This document shows, piece by piece, positions 1-8,096 of a DNA stretch of 15,197 nt. Position 1 is the first letter of the stretch, and every line of letters begins with the position of its first letter. Both the position numbers and the translations under genes were made by a program. The notes under the pieces were generated by a model. That model saw only the letters and a program-made list of their open reading frames with translations. It was not told where the DNA came from and made no database searches. The DNA is taken from positions 1 through 15,197 of the forward strand of contig JAJJLU010004298.1 in assembly GCA_023807065.1 (NCBI GenBank). Reading direction: 5' to 3'. The stretch comes from Isotricha intestinalis (taxonomy: Eukaryota > Ciliophora > Litostomatea > Vestibuliferida > Isotrichidae).

Positions 1-583
1 ATCATATTTTTTTTCTAATTATTGTTCTAATTATAAATTATGAATATTATTAAAATATAAAAAGAAAAATATGAAAAAGAATATGATTTAAAGATAAAAA
101 AATAAAAATATACTTTGAAAAATAAATATGAAATGAAATTATGGTTATTTAAAGAAGATTATACTTCAAGAAAAATTTTGTGAAAATTTTATAAATGAAT
201 TTTAAAAGAGAAAAATTTCAATAATTTAAATGAAATAAAAAAATATAATATATTTAATTATTCTTTATTATTTCATTTACCTATTATATATGGATGTATT
301 GATTTACAAATTTATTCAATTTTTTAGAATTTTTAATATTATCTAATATTCTTATTGAGGATTGAGGTAAATCCTTTTTTTTAATAGAAATAATATATTG
401 TAATGAAAGATTACTTTTAAGAATTCATGATTATCAGAAAAAGAAATTTTGCTTTTCAAATATAAGTTCATAGAAGAAAAAACAATAAAAAAATAATAAA
501 ATAAATAAATAAATAGAATTTTTTTTTTATTTTTTGATTAAAATATAGAAACATTTATAAATTATATAACAAAAAAAATTATA
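1..583. other. AT-rich intergenic region, no intact gene
   Basis: Very AT-rich sequence upstream of the RBR ligase gene. No open frame of convincing length exists on either strand, and no RNA gene is recognisable. A short AAAT tetranucleotide run lies at about 500-514. The last 100 bases are A-rich on the plus strand, as in the leaders of other genes in the window, so the 3' part probably holds the promoter and 5' leader of the gene starting at 584. One plus-strand frame from 41 onward looks faintly protein-like but has many stops and is listed separately. Confidence 0.6.
41..483 (+). pseudogene. Possible decayed reading frame, ankyrin/DUF3447-like at best
   Basis: Reading from the ATG at 41 gives a Lys/Tyr/Ile-rich translation interrupted by about eleven stops, including TGA at 181 and 196 and TAG at 325. 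Between 199 and 324 there are 42 open codons. They include a stretch reading HLPIIYGCIDLQIYS, which recalls the repeat core of ankyrin/DUF3447 proteins that are abundant in some anaerobic protists. The stop density is only slightly below what such AT-rich DNA gives by chance, so this could be noise. All three stop types occur, so a simple code reassignment does not rescue it. The family suggestion is from pattern memory only. Confidence 0.15.
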
Positions 584-1936
584 ATGGCAAATTTAGATAA
601 TTTTTCAAATATACAAGATAGTTTAATAAGTAGAGAATCATTATCATTAGATGAGAAAATAGAAGATAAAGATAAAATAGATGTAGAAACTTTAATAGAA
701 ATGGGATTTGACACAAAATTAATAAAAAAAGTATATGTGTTTCTAAAGCCAAACAGCGTAGAACAAGCAATAAATTATATGACACAAGATAATGGATTAT
801 ATCAACATAAATTTTTACCTTATTATACAAAAAAAAGTGATAAATGTTTAATTTGTGGTGAAATAGAGGAAGAACATATTGAAAGTTCAAAAAGAAGAAA
901 AAATAATAGTAAATTATTATCATCATCTATAAATTTAGATATTAATTTAACTAATTTATCTACTTCTCATGAAAATTCAACTCCTTCAAAAGAAGAAAAT
1001 AAAGAATTTAATTATTGTGAATTATGTGGTGAAGAATATAATGATGATGAATATTTAAAAACAAAAATTCCATGTGACCATTTTTTTTGTTCTGAATGTT
1101 GGATTGAATATTTAAAAGAAAAAATATTAACATCAAAAGTAGAAAAAATAATGTGTATGCAACATAAATGTGAAACAATCTTATCAGAAGAATTTGTTTT
1201 AAAAATGATAAAAAACGATGATTTTTTAATAGATAAATATAAGAAATTTAAAAAAAGAATTGAAGTAATAAATAATCCAAAAATGAAATTTTGTCCTTCT
1301 CCAGATTGTAATTCATATGCAGAATTAAAAAATGAAGATGAGAAATATGTGAAATGTGAAAATGGACATCAATTTTGTTTTAATTGTTTAAAGCCATGGC
1401 ATGGTAAAAAAGCATGTGAGGATCAAATAGATAAAGATTTTATTTCATGGAAGAAAAAAACTTTAGTGAAACAATGTCCAAAATGTAAAATTTGGACTGA
1501 GAAAAACCATGGTTGTAATCATATGACTTGTGTTGAATGTCAATATCAATGGTGTTGGCTTTGTAGAGGAGAATATTCTTATGGTCATTTTGAACCTGGT
1601 GGTCCTTGTGCTGGATTACAATTTAATGAAAGTTTAGTTTTACAAAAAAGTTGTATTATTCTTTATTTATATAAATTTTTTGTCATGTTTGGCTCATTAC
1701 TTTTAATTTGGATCTTCTGGCTTCCTTTGACTTTAGGTACTTGGATTTTTAAAAAATGGGAAGATATTAGTTATGATTTTGCACCTATTGTTGCTCTTTG
1801 GTTAGGATTTCCATTTTTTGTTTGTTATGCAATTTTTGGAATTGAAATTTTTACTATTGTTGCTGTTCCTTGTCTTCTTTATTGGGATTTACTCTCTATT
1901 ATCATTGAAAAATGGGTTGATATAATGGAAGTGTGA
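584..1936 (+). CDS. Membrane-anchored RBR-type E3 ubiquitin ligase with UBA-like N-terminus
   Basis: This 450-residue protein has the full RING1-IBR-RING2 order of RING-between-RING ligases, which take ubiquitin from an E2 onto a RING2 cysteine before passing it to substrate. A UBA-like helical segment (about 33-68, with the LIEMGF signature) comes first, then a CxxC pair at 88/91. RING1 uses C145, C148, C164, H166, C169, C172, C191 and C196. The IBR has C237, C242, C258, C265, C268, H273 and C278, but N260 stands where a zinc Cys is usual. RING2 has C298, C301, C316, C319, C324, C327, H335 and C342, with C311 in GCNHM as the predicted catalytic Cys. Two long hydrophobic stretches (about 357-388 and 399-434) suggest a C-terminal membrane hairpin, as in RNF19-type ligases. 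It is probably at the ER or another endomembrane (inference). The start is the first ATG after an A-rich leader, and the gene ends in TGA. It converges on the next gene, 138 bases away. Confidence 0.93.
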   Translation: MANLDNFSNIQDSLISRESLSLDEKIEDKDKIDVETLIEMGFDTKLIKKVYVFLKPNSVEQAINYMTQDNGLYQHKFLPYYTKKSDKCLICGEIEEEHIESSKRRKNNSKLLSSSINLDINLTNLSTSHENSTPSKEENKEFNYCELCGEEYNDDEYLKTKIPCDHFFCSECWIEYLKEKILTSKVEKIMCMQHKCETILSEEFVLKMIKNDDFLIDKYKKFKKRIEVINNPKMKFCPSPDCNSYAELKNEDEKYVKCENGHQFCFNCLKPWHGKKACEDQIDKDFISWKKKTLVKQCPKCKIWTEKNHGCNHMTCVECQYQWCWLCRGEYSYGHFEPGGPCAGLQFNESLVLQKSCIILYLYKFFVMFGSLLLIWIFWLPLTLGTWIFKKWEDISYDFAPIVALWLGFPFFVCYAIFGIEIFTIVAVPCLLYWDLLSIIIEKWVDIMEV

Positions 1937-2074
1937 TTTGAGATATATTCACTTTCAAAATGTTTATAATAGGTGTTTTTATTTGAATTTTTTTTTAAAA
2001 ATTTTTTATCTTCAATTAATTTTTTTCTTTTTAAATTTAAAATATCATAAAAAAAAATATTAAATATAAATAAT

Positions 2075-3433
2075 TTAAATGTATCTAAAATGAGGATCAA
2101 ATTTTCCTTGTTCCCTAGTATAATCATTAACATCTACAATAGCACAAGGAATATGATATTGTCCAGGTCCAGGAGTATCACTTTTTCTAACATAACCTCT
2201 TTTCTCAGTTCCAAAACCATATTTAGGAGCAGAATAATAATTTTTTCCTACAAAATCATAATTACCAGGACCGGGAACGCCTTCTCTTAAAACTCTCTTT
2301 AAATCATCATCTCTATTTCCAGTTCCAATTTTCCAAGCAGGATTATTAGTTTTATTATACATAGTACTACTATATTGTCCAGGGCCTGGAACTCCATTTT
2401 TCAAATTTCCAGGATTTCCTTTACCTACAATTGAATATTTTGGTCCTAAACCTAATCCCCTACTTACATTATAATTTCCAGGCCCAGGAACACTTTTATC
2501 AGCTGGATTTAAATCAGGTCTATTTCCAGTTCCTATTTTCCATGATGGTGTTTTGGGTCTGTAGTAATTTGTGTTTGTTGCTGAATATTGACCTGGTCCT
2601 GGATTCTCTATTGAATTATATAATCCTCTCCTTTTTGCAGTACCTATTCTGTATGCTGGTGCTTTTCTATGATTAAAATTATATGATTGACTATTGTTAT
2701 ACATCCCTGGTCCTGGAACAAAACGATTATCATAATTTCTAGGATCGAAACCTAATTTAGCACTCATTGTTATTTTGGGTCCCTCTTTACCGACAAATTG
2801 TTTATAGGAATATTGTCCTGGTCCTGGAGTCATTGGTCTTCTATCATTACCACGTATTTCTTTACCAAATGAAAATTTAGGATTTTTTACATTTATAGCA
2901 TCTGCATTATATTCGTAATTCCCTGGTCCAGGTACATAACGAGAAGCAGCTAAATTTAATCCATCTTTCTTCTGAGTTCCAAATTTATATGAAGGAACAA
3001 CTAAACTCTTATCAGTCCTTACATTATAATTCCCTGGACCCGGGGTCACATCTCCTTTACTAGGATAAGGTTTACTTCTCATTGTATATTTCGCACTACC
3101 ACTTCTATAAAAAGGTTGATATTGTCCTGGTCCAGGAACACTCTTATCAACTTGATTTAAATCAGGACGAAGACCTGTTCCTATTTTCCATGAAGGAGTT
3201 TTTGGTCTTACAAAATTTGTGTTTTTATCTGGAACATATGTTCCTGGACCAGGAGTGTCACTTTGTGTTAAACGACCACGAGATGCTGTTCCTATTTTCC
3301 ACGTTGGGTAACGTCGACCTTTTATTCCTGGAGCGTATTGACCTGGACCTGGAGTATATAGAGGATCTGTTCTTTCTATTTCTAATTTCCTTGCTTTACC
3401 AAATCCATAGGCTGGGGCGTGGTTAAACTTCAT
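2075..3433 (-). CDS. Sperm-tail PG-rich repeat (STPGR/SHIPPO-type) protein
   Basis: This 452-residue basic protein is built of twelve PGPGxY motifs, with PGPG starting at residues 28, 61, 100, 131, 168, 203, 240, 278, 316, 349, 387 and 421. Between them run segments ending in W/Y/F-K-I/F-G-T followed by R/K and D. This is the STPGR pattern of SHIPPO1/ODF3-type proteins, which are associated with ciliary and other stable microtubules in many flagellated eukaryotes. It has no signal peptide, membrane segment or coiled coil. Residues 75-104 and 291-320 are nearly identical in their RPKTPSWKIGTG and DKSVPGPG parts, pointing to internal duplication of a larger block. The start is the ATG at 3431-3433 with an A-rich leader, and the stop is TAA. 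It is more GC-rich than its neighbours because of the Pro/Gly codons. The family call is firm; the exact site in the cytoskeleton is inference. Confidence 0.93.
   Translation of the reverse strand: MKFNHAPAYGFGKARKLEIERTDPLYTPGPGQYAPGIKGRRYPTWKIGTASRGRLTQSDTPGPGTYVPDKNTNFVRPKTPSWKIGTGLRPDLNQVDKSVPGPGQYQPFYRSGSAKYTMRSKPYPSKGDVTPGPGNYNVRTDKSLVVPSYKFGTQKKDGLNLAASRYVPGPGNYEYNADAINVKNPKFSFGKEIRGNDRRPMTPGPGQYSYKQFVGKEGPKITMSAKLGFDPRNYDNRFVPGPGMYNNSQSYNFNHRKAPAYRIGTAKRRGLYNSIENPGPGQYSATNTNYYRPKTPSWKIGTGNRPDLNPADKSVPGPGNYNVSRGLGLGPKYSIVGKGNPGNLKNGVPGPGQYSSTMYNKTNNPAWKIGTGNRDDDLKRVLREGVPGPGNYDFVGKNYYSAPKYGFGTEKRGYVRKSDTPGPGQYHIPCAIVDVNDYTREQGKFDPHFRYI
2162..3352 (-). repeat. Twelve coding PGPG repeats, arranged as two six-repeat blocks
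   Basis: The repeat units are 31-39 residues long and lie within the STPGR gene. Repeats 2-6 sit 216-219 residues from repeats 8-12, and repeats 1 and 7 are 212 apart, so the array looks like two copies of a six-unit block. DNA identity between copies is limited, which suggests an old duplication under protein-level constraint. Confidence 0.8.
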
Positions 3434-3640
3434 TTTTTTATATTTTTTTTATTCGAGAGAATGTTATAATTTTTTTCAATTGGATTTTTTATTTTTTAAT
3501 ATTAAAATTTTATCTCATTTGAATTTATGAAAAATGCATTGAGCGATGAAAAAGTTATAATTTCATTATATATAAAAAATTTAATAATTTTTGTTTAAAA
3601 AAACTTAAATAAAAAAAAATTAATATAATTAAGTATCTTT

Positions 3641-6262
3641 TTAGCAATTATTATTCAAATTATTATTATTATCTCCACAACAACAATCATTATAATTTTT
3701 TCTACAAGCTTCCAATTGTTGATTACTTAACATGCAATTTTTAACTTTTAAATCTTCAATTTGTCTACTTAAAGCTTTATTAAATAATTGATTTTGCATA
3801 TCACTTTCTTTAATAATTTTCATATAATCTTCACATCTTTTAATTTCATTGATAATATGTTGATTAATAGTTTCTTTATTATCACTTGTTAAATTATTAT
3901 TCATTAAAAGTTCATGAGTTAATTTATATAAATTTTCTTCAGGGAAAATTCTACATAATCTATTTATTATTGTTAATAATAATTCTCTATCATTATGTAA
4001 TTTTCTATTTTTATTTCTATAATTATCTATTTCTTTATTTAAATTTGATATTATTTTTTCTCTATTTTCTATTTCTTTTGTATATTTTTCACTTCCTTTT
4101 TTTAAATCTTTTATTAATTCTTGATAATTTTGGATTTGAGTTTTTAAATCTTCATTTTCTTTTTTTAAATTATTATTTTCTATATTAAATTCTTTTAATT
4201 TATTTTCATATATTAAATTCTCTTTATTTATTCTTTCATTTTCTCCTTCTAAATATTTGACTCTTGCATTTAATTCATTTATTTTTGGTTCTAATTTCAT
4301 AATTTTTTTCGTTAAATCTATTATTTCACTTGAAGTTAAGATCATATATTCATTCAAAGATAAATTATTTTTTTTATATTTTATTGTTGATGAAGGAAGA
4401 ATTTTATCTAATTTTCTTATAAAAGAATTTAAATTATCTTGATAAATTGAATAATTATTTTTTTCATTATTTTTTAATTGAGAAATTTCTTGAATTAAAT
4501 TTGATTTTACATCTTGAAAAGTAGCAACTTCTTCTTCTAAATTTGTTATTTTACATTGAAAATCACTATTTTTTGTTACTAAATCATTTGATTTTTCAAT
4601 TTGGTAATTTAATTCTTTTTTAGAATCTTCAAATTTTTTATTTAAATTACTAAAAGAAATTTTCATTCTTTCTCTTTCATTAATTAATTTTAGTTCATTT
4701 GTACATTTATCTTTATATTTTTTATTCATTTGATCATATTTAATTTCTGCTTTTGTTTTTTCTTTTAATATTTTTTCATATTCAACATCTTTTTCATTTA
4801 ATTTATTTGATAAATATTTAATTTGATTTTCCATTTTTATCATTTCTTTTGAAAATTTTTCTTTCCAATATTTTATTTCTTGTATTTTATTATTTTTTTC
4901 AGCAAGATTTTTATTTATTTGCATATCTTTTTCTTTATTAGAAATAACAGTATCATTATGTTCTTCACTTAAAGTTTTATATTGATTATTTAAATATTGA
5001 TTTTCATTTCTAATTTCTAATAGTTCTTTATTATTAATTGAATTTTCTGTTTTTAATTTATTATTTTCAATTGATAATTCTTCATTTTGAATTCTTAATT
5101 CTTTTAAATTATTAATTAATTCATTATATCTTAATTCATTTTCTTCTTTTTGTTTTTGTAATATTAAATTTTGAGCATTTAATTCATTTAATTTGTAAGT
5201 AACATTATTTATTTCTTTATCTTTTAATTGAATTGAATTAGATAATCTATCAAGTTCATTTTTTACATTTTGATTTAAAGAATAATTTGTTTTCATATCT
5301 TGAATTGTACATAAAAGTTCTTGTTTTTCATTTTGTATCATATTTAGAGTTTCTATTAAATTCTCATTATCACATACTGATTGATTATAATTTTTTTCTG
5401 TTTCTTCTTTTAATTTTTGCATATTTATATAATCACATTTAATTTTATCAAAATTTTCAATTAATTCATTATATTTACTTTCTATTCCTCTATATTTTTC
5501 TAAAGTATTCATTAAAGATGCATATTCATTATAATTTGATTTTAATTGATTTTCATTTTCTGAATTTATATTTTGATATTCATTTATTTTTTCTTTTAAT
5601 ATTGAATTCTTATTTTTTAAATCTTCATTTTCTATATTTATTTCATTTATTAATTTATTTGAATATTCTCTTTCTTTACTTAATATTGTTAATTCTTCAT
5701 TTTTTTTTATATTATCTTTATTTAATATTTCATTTTGATTATTTAATTTTAATATTTTATTTTTTGATTCATTTATTGTAAATTGAGCTTCTTTTAAAGC
5801 AGAAGATAATTCAAAACAATCTTTTTTTAAGTCTTCATAATCTTTTCTACATTTAGTATAATCTATAAAATAATCTCCTATATTTTTATTATTCTTTTTT
5901 TTATATTCTTCAAAATCTTTTGATGAAGCTATAATTGATGCAAAACCACTTTTAAATAAATTACTTTCTATTATTTCTTTTAAGATTTGAATATAATTTC
6001 TTTGTTCTTCATTTATTATCATTTCTTTTCTTAATGTTGATAATAAATTTGCTTTTTCACTATTTAATTTTGATAATTCATTTAAAATTTCATTGTTAAA
6101 ATTTGATGAGTCTATTATATTATTATTATTAGAATTAATATTTATATCTTCATCTTTATTTTCTTCATTCATATTATTTTGGTTATTATTTAAATTTATT
6201 TTTTGTTCATTGTTTATTGGTATCATATTATCTTGATCTGGTGGATTTTCTAAATCTTCCAT
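3641..6262 (-). CDS. Long coiled-coil protein, function unknown
   Basis: This 873-residue protein is dominated by Leu/Ile heptads with Glu, Lys and Asn, and is probably a mostly continuous coiled coil from about residue 56 to 760. Residues 1-55 are Asn-rich and look disordered. A less repetitive, more hydrophobic segment (about 100-160, including SGFASIIASSKDFEEY) may be a small conserved domain. The heptads weaken around 605-640, suggesting a hinge. After the coil comes a helical part with RIFPEENLYKLTHELL (771-786), then a tail with C860-C862 in a row, an Asn run and a terminal Cys. No motor, kinase or ATPase motif is visible, so myosin, kinesin and SMC are not supported. A cytoskeletal, centrosomal or Golgi tether role is possible but unproven. 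It lies on the same strand as the STPGR gene, 207 bases upstream of it, with separate A-rich leaders, so it is an independent gene. The stop is TAA. Confidence 0.85.
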   Translation of the reverse strand: MEDLENPPDQDNMIPINNEQKINLNNNQNNMNEENKDEDININSNNNNIIDSSNFNNEILNELSKLNSEKANLLSTLRKEMIINEEQRNYIQILKEIIESNLFKSGFASIIASSKDFEEYKKKNNKNIGDYFIDYTKCRKDYEDLKKDCFELSSALKEAQFTINESKNKILKLNNQNEILNKDNIKKNEELTILSKEREYSNKLINEINIENEDLKNKNSILKEKINEYQNINSENENQLKSNYNEYASLMNTLEKYRGIESKYNELIENFDKIKCDYINMQKLKEETEKNYNQSVCDNENLIETLNMIQNEKQELLCTIQDMKTNYSLNQNVKNELDRLSNSIQLKDKEINNVTYKLNELNAQNLILQKQKEENELRYNELINNLKELRIQNEELSIENNKLKTENSINNKELLEIRNENQYLNNQYKTLSEEHNDTVISNKEKDMQINKNLAEKNNKIQEIKYWKEKFSKEMIKMENQIKYLSNKLNEKDVEYEKILKEKTKAEIKYDQMNKKYKDKCTNELKLINERERMKISFSNLNKKFEDSKKELNYQIEKSNDLVTKNSDFQCKITNLEEEVATFQDVKSNLIQEISQLKNNEKNNYSIYQDNLNSFIRKLDKILPSSTIKYKKNNLSLNEYMILTSSEIIDLTKKIMKLEPKINELNARVKYLEGENERINKENLIYENKLKEFNIENNNLKKENEDLKTQIQNYQELIKDLKKGSEKYTKEIENREKIISNLNKEIDNYRNKNRKLHNDRELLLTIINRLCRIFPEENLYKLTHELLMNNNLTSDNKETINQHIINEIKRCEDYMKIIKESDMQNQLFNKALSRQIEDLKVKNCMLSNQQLEACRKNYNDCCCGDNNNNLNNNC

Positions 6263-6558
6263 ATTTTATATTTTTTATTATTTTTTATTCTTTTAATTTT
6301 TTCAATCAATTACTTTATAATTTTTTAAATATTATTTATTTAATCATTTAATTTTTGAAAATTCTTTGATTTTATATAATCCTTTATTTTTTAAATTCTT
6401 TTTTTTTTAAATTCATTTTATATTGTTATGAATAAAAGTATTATTTATATTTAATTTATGTTTATTAAATTATTTTATATTTCTACGCATTTAAAAAAAT
6501 TAAACAATTAGATTTTTAAATAATATTATATAATTATGAGAATATCTATTAAAAGTAA
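6263..6558. promoter_or_regulatory. Divergent intergenic promoter region
   Basis: These 296 bases separate two head-to-head genes, so both promoters and 5' leaders must lie here or just inside the genes. The left half is T-rich on the plus strand, which makes an A-rich leader for the coiled-coil gene. No sequence-specific promoter element can be named. TATA-like stretches are uninformative in such AT-rich DNA. A short upstream ORF at its right end is listed separately. Confidence 0.5.
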
Positions 6559-6571
6559 ATGTCTAGAATAA
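6536..6571 (+). other. Upstream ORF overlapping the pepsin-like start
   Basis: An ATG at 6536 opens an 11-codon frame (MRISIKSKCLE) that ends in TAA at 6569-6571. It runs out of frame across the ATG at 6559 of the pepsin-like gene. If transcription starts upstream of 6536, ribosomes beginning there would bypass the main start, which would lower its translation. If transcription starts downstream of it, the frame has no effect. The transcript start is not visible. Confidence 0.3.
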
Positions 6572-7836
6572 ATTTCTTCTTTTTCTACTTTCTTTTATTA
6601 CAATATTCTTCTAAAATAATAAAAATTCCTTTTAGAGTAAAAGAATATACTGAAAAAGAAAAAAGTTCATTTATGGAAAGTTTAATGAAAGTAGATATAA
6701 TAACAGATATTTCAATAGGAAGTCCTTCTCAAAATTTTGAAACTTTAATTCAATTTAATCAATATAATTTTTATATTTCTGGTTCAAATACTTCAAATCA
6801 TAAATATGATGAAACAAAATCATCTTCTTATCAAAAAAAAGAAGATCCAAAAATCTTTCATGGTGAAATTTTTATTAAAGGTCAAAATTCAACAGAAAAA
6901 ATAAAAATAGGAGATAATAAATTTAATGATTTTCCATTTTTATTAATAACAGAAGGAAAAAATAATGAAATATCAAGTATAGGATTGAAGCCAAATAGTA
7001 ATATAAAATCAAATAAAGATATAAATATAATAGCTCAATTAAAATTGGCCGAAGTAATAAATTCATATACCTTTACAATAATATTTAATAAAAAAGAAGG
7101 AAAAGAAGAACAAAAAGGAGAAATTATTATAGGAGGATTTCCACATGAATTTAATACAGAACAATTTAAAACTGTGAATTATTATCAAACAAAATTAGTC
7201 GAAAGACTTTCTGTTTTTTGGGATTTTCAAGTAGATGACATTAAAGTTGGATTAGATGTTTTATATGGTACAAAAACAATAAATATAGATATTGAATCTA
7301 ATGTTATTTATGGAACTAGAGAATATTTATATTTTGTTAATGATACTTATTTTGAAAGTTTTCTTGATTATAAAGAATGTTGGTTTGAAGTTGCTTCTGA
7401 TCAATTTAATAATAAATATGATTATTATGTTTGTAATAAAGAATTTAAACCTTCTTTTTTCCCTAATTTAACTTTTATTAGTAAAGATTTTAATACTTCT
7501 TTTGTTTTTACTTATCGAGATTTATTCATTGAAAAAAATAATAATTATTATTTTTTAGTTATTTTCAATCAAAAAAGAGATACCATTTACAATTGGGTTC
7601 TTGGGAAACAATTTTTGGAAAAATATCCTTTTGTTTTTGATCAAGAGAGAAAAATTATTGGTTATTATACTCAAGTTTTGCCTAAGAAATTTAATTGGAA
7701 AATTTTGATACTTATTTTTATTGCTTGTTTAGTTTTTATTTTTGGAATGATTTTTGGATATTCTTTAATTAAAAAACCAAGAAAAAAAAGAGCCAATGAG
7801 CTTTTAGATGATTATGATTATTTAATACAAAAATAA
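6559..7836 (+). CDS. Pepsin-fold (A1 family) membrane protein, probably catalytically inactive
   Basis: This 425-residue protein has a signal peptide (hydrophobic 6-15, likely cut near 18-20), a pepsin-like two-lobe domain, one TM helix (about 381-403), a basic KKPRKKR stop-transfer and a short tail with YDYL, which fits a YxxPhi sorting motif. Family landmarks are IGSPSQNF (53-60), GEIIIGGFP (187-195), VDDIKVG (225-231), a likely C-lobe Cys pair C274/C292, and VLGKQFLEKYPFVFD (347-361). In active enzymes both lobes carry D-T/S-G. Here the first aligns to Q65-F66-N67 and the second to D244-I245-E246, and no flap Y-G-x-G motif is recognisable. The first catalytic Asp is therefore missing. N-glycosylation sequons (for example N77, N110 and N303) fit a lumenal or surface location. 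It may bind peptides or act as a receptor (inference). It converges on the importin gene, 260 bases away. The stop is TAA. Confidence 0.85.
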   Translation: MSRINFFFFYFLLLQYSSKIIKIPFRVKEYTEKEKSSFMESLMKVDIITDISIGSPSQNFETLIQFNQYNFYISGSNTSNHKYDETKSSSYQKKEDPKIFHGEIFIKGQNSTEKIKIGDNKFNDFPFLLITEGKNNEISSIGLKPNSNIKSNKDINIIAQLKLAEVINSYTFTIIFNKKEGKEEQKGEIIIGGFPHEFNTEQFKTVNYYQTKLVERLSVFWDFQVDDIKVGLDVLYGTKTINIDIESNVIYGTREYLYFVNDTYFESFLDYKECWFEVASDQFNNKYDYYVCNKEFKPSFFPNLTFISKDFNTSFVFTYRDLFIEKNNNYYFLVIFNQKRDTIYNWVLGKQFLEKYPFVFDQERKIIGYYTQVLPKKFNWKILILIFIACLVFIFGMIFGYSLIKKPRKKRANELLDDYDYLIQK

Positions 7837-8096
7837 TAAATATTTATATATTTATTATGGAAGTAACTTTTAATAATTTAAAAATTAGAAATTTAATTAA
7901 TTATGAGAATTTAAATAAATAATTCATTTAAAATAAAAAAAAAATTATCTGAATGAAAAGATTGATTTTTTGAACTTATATGATAAATGTTTATTTTTAA
8001 TGAAAATAAAATTATATTGTTGTGTTGTTGATTGATTTTTTAATAATTTTTTTCATTTTAATATATAAATTATTTCTAAATATTTTTATATATAAA

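Noticed and set aside
2090..3426. Open frames on the plus strand across the STPGR gene
   Set aside because: They are antisense shadows of the Pro/Gly repeat coding sequence, with Leu/Phe/Gln-rich translations and no domain, and the minus-strand frame is clearly the gene.
3543..3560. GCGATGA resembling a box C snoRNA motif
   Set aside because: No matching box D, terminal stem or guide arrangement was found nearby.
3527..3598. 23-codon plus-strand ORF (MKNALSDEKV...) in the gap upstream of the STPGR gene
   Set aside because: It is too short, has no family signal, and lies where the minus-strand gene's promoter must be.
3641..6262. Myosin, kinesin or SMC protein
   Set aside because: No P-loop, motor or ABC-type head motif is present; the similarity is only generic coiled coil.
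7857..7922. 21-residue plus-strand ORF starting MEVTFNNLK just after the pepsin-like gene
   Set aside because: It falls in the 3' region of that gene, is very short, and is expected by chance in A/T-rich DNA.
7837..8096. AATAAA polyadenylation signals after genes
   Set aside because: AATAAA and close variants occur everywhere in this A/T-rich sequence, so their position carries no weight.
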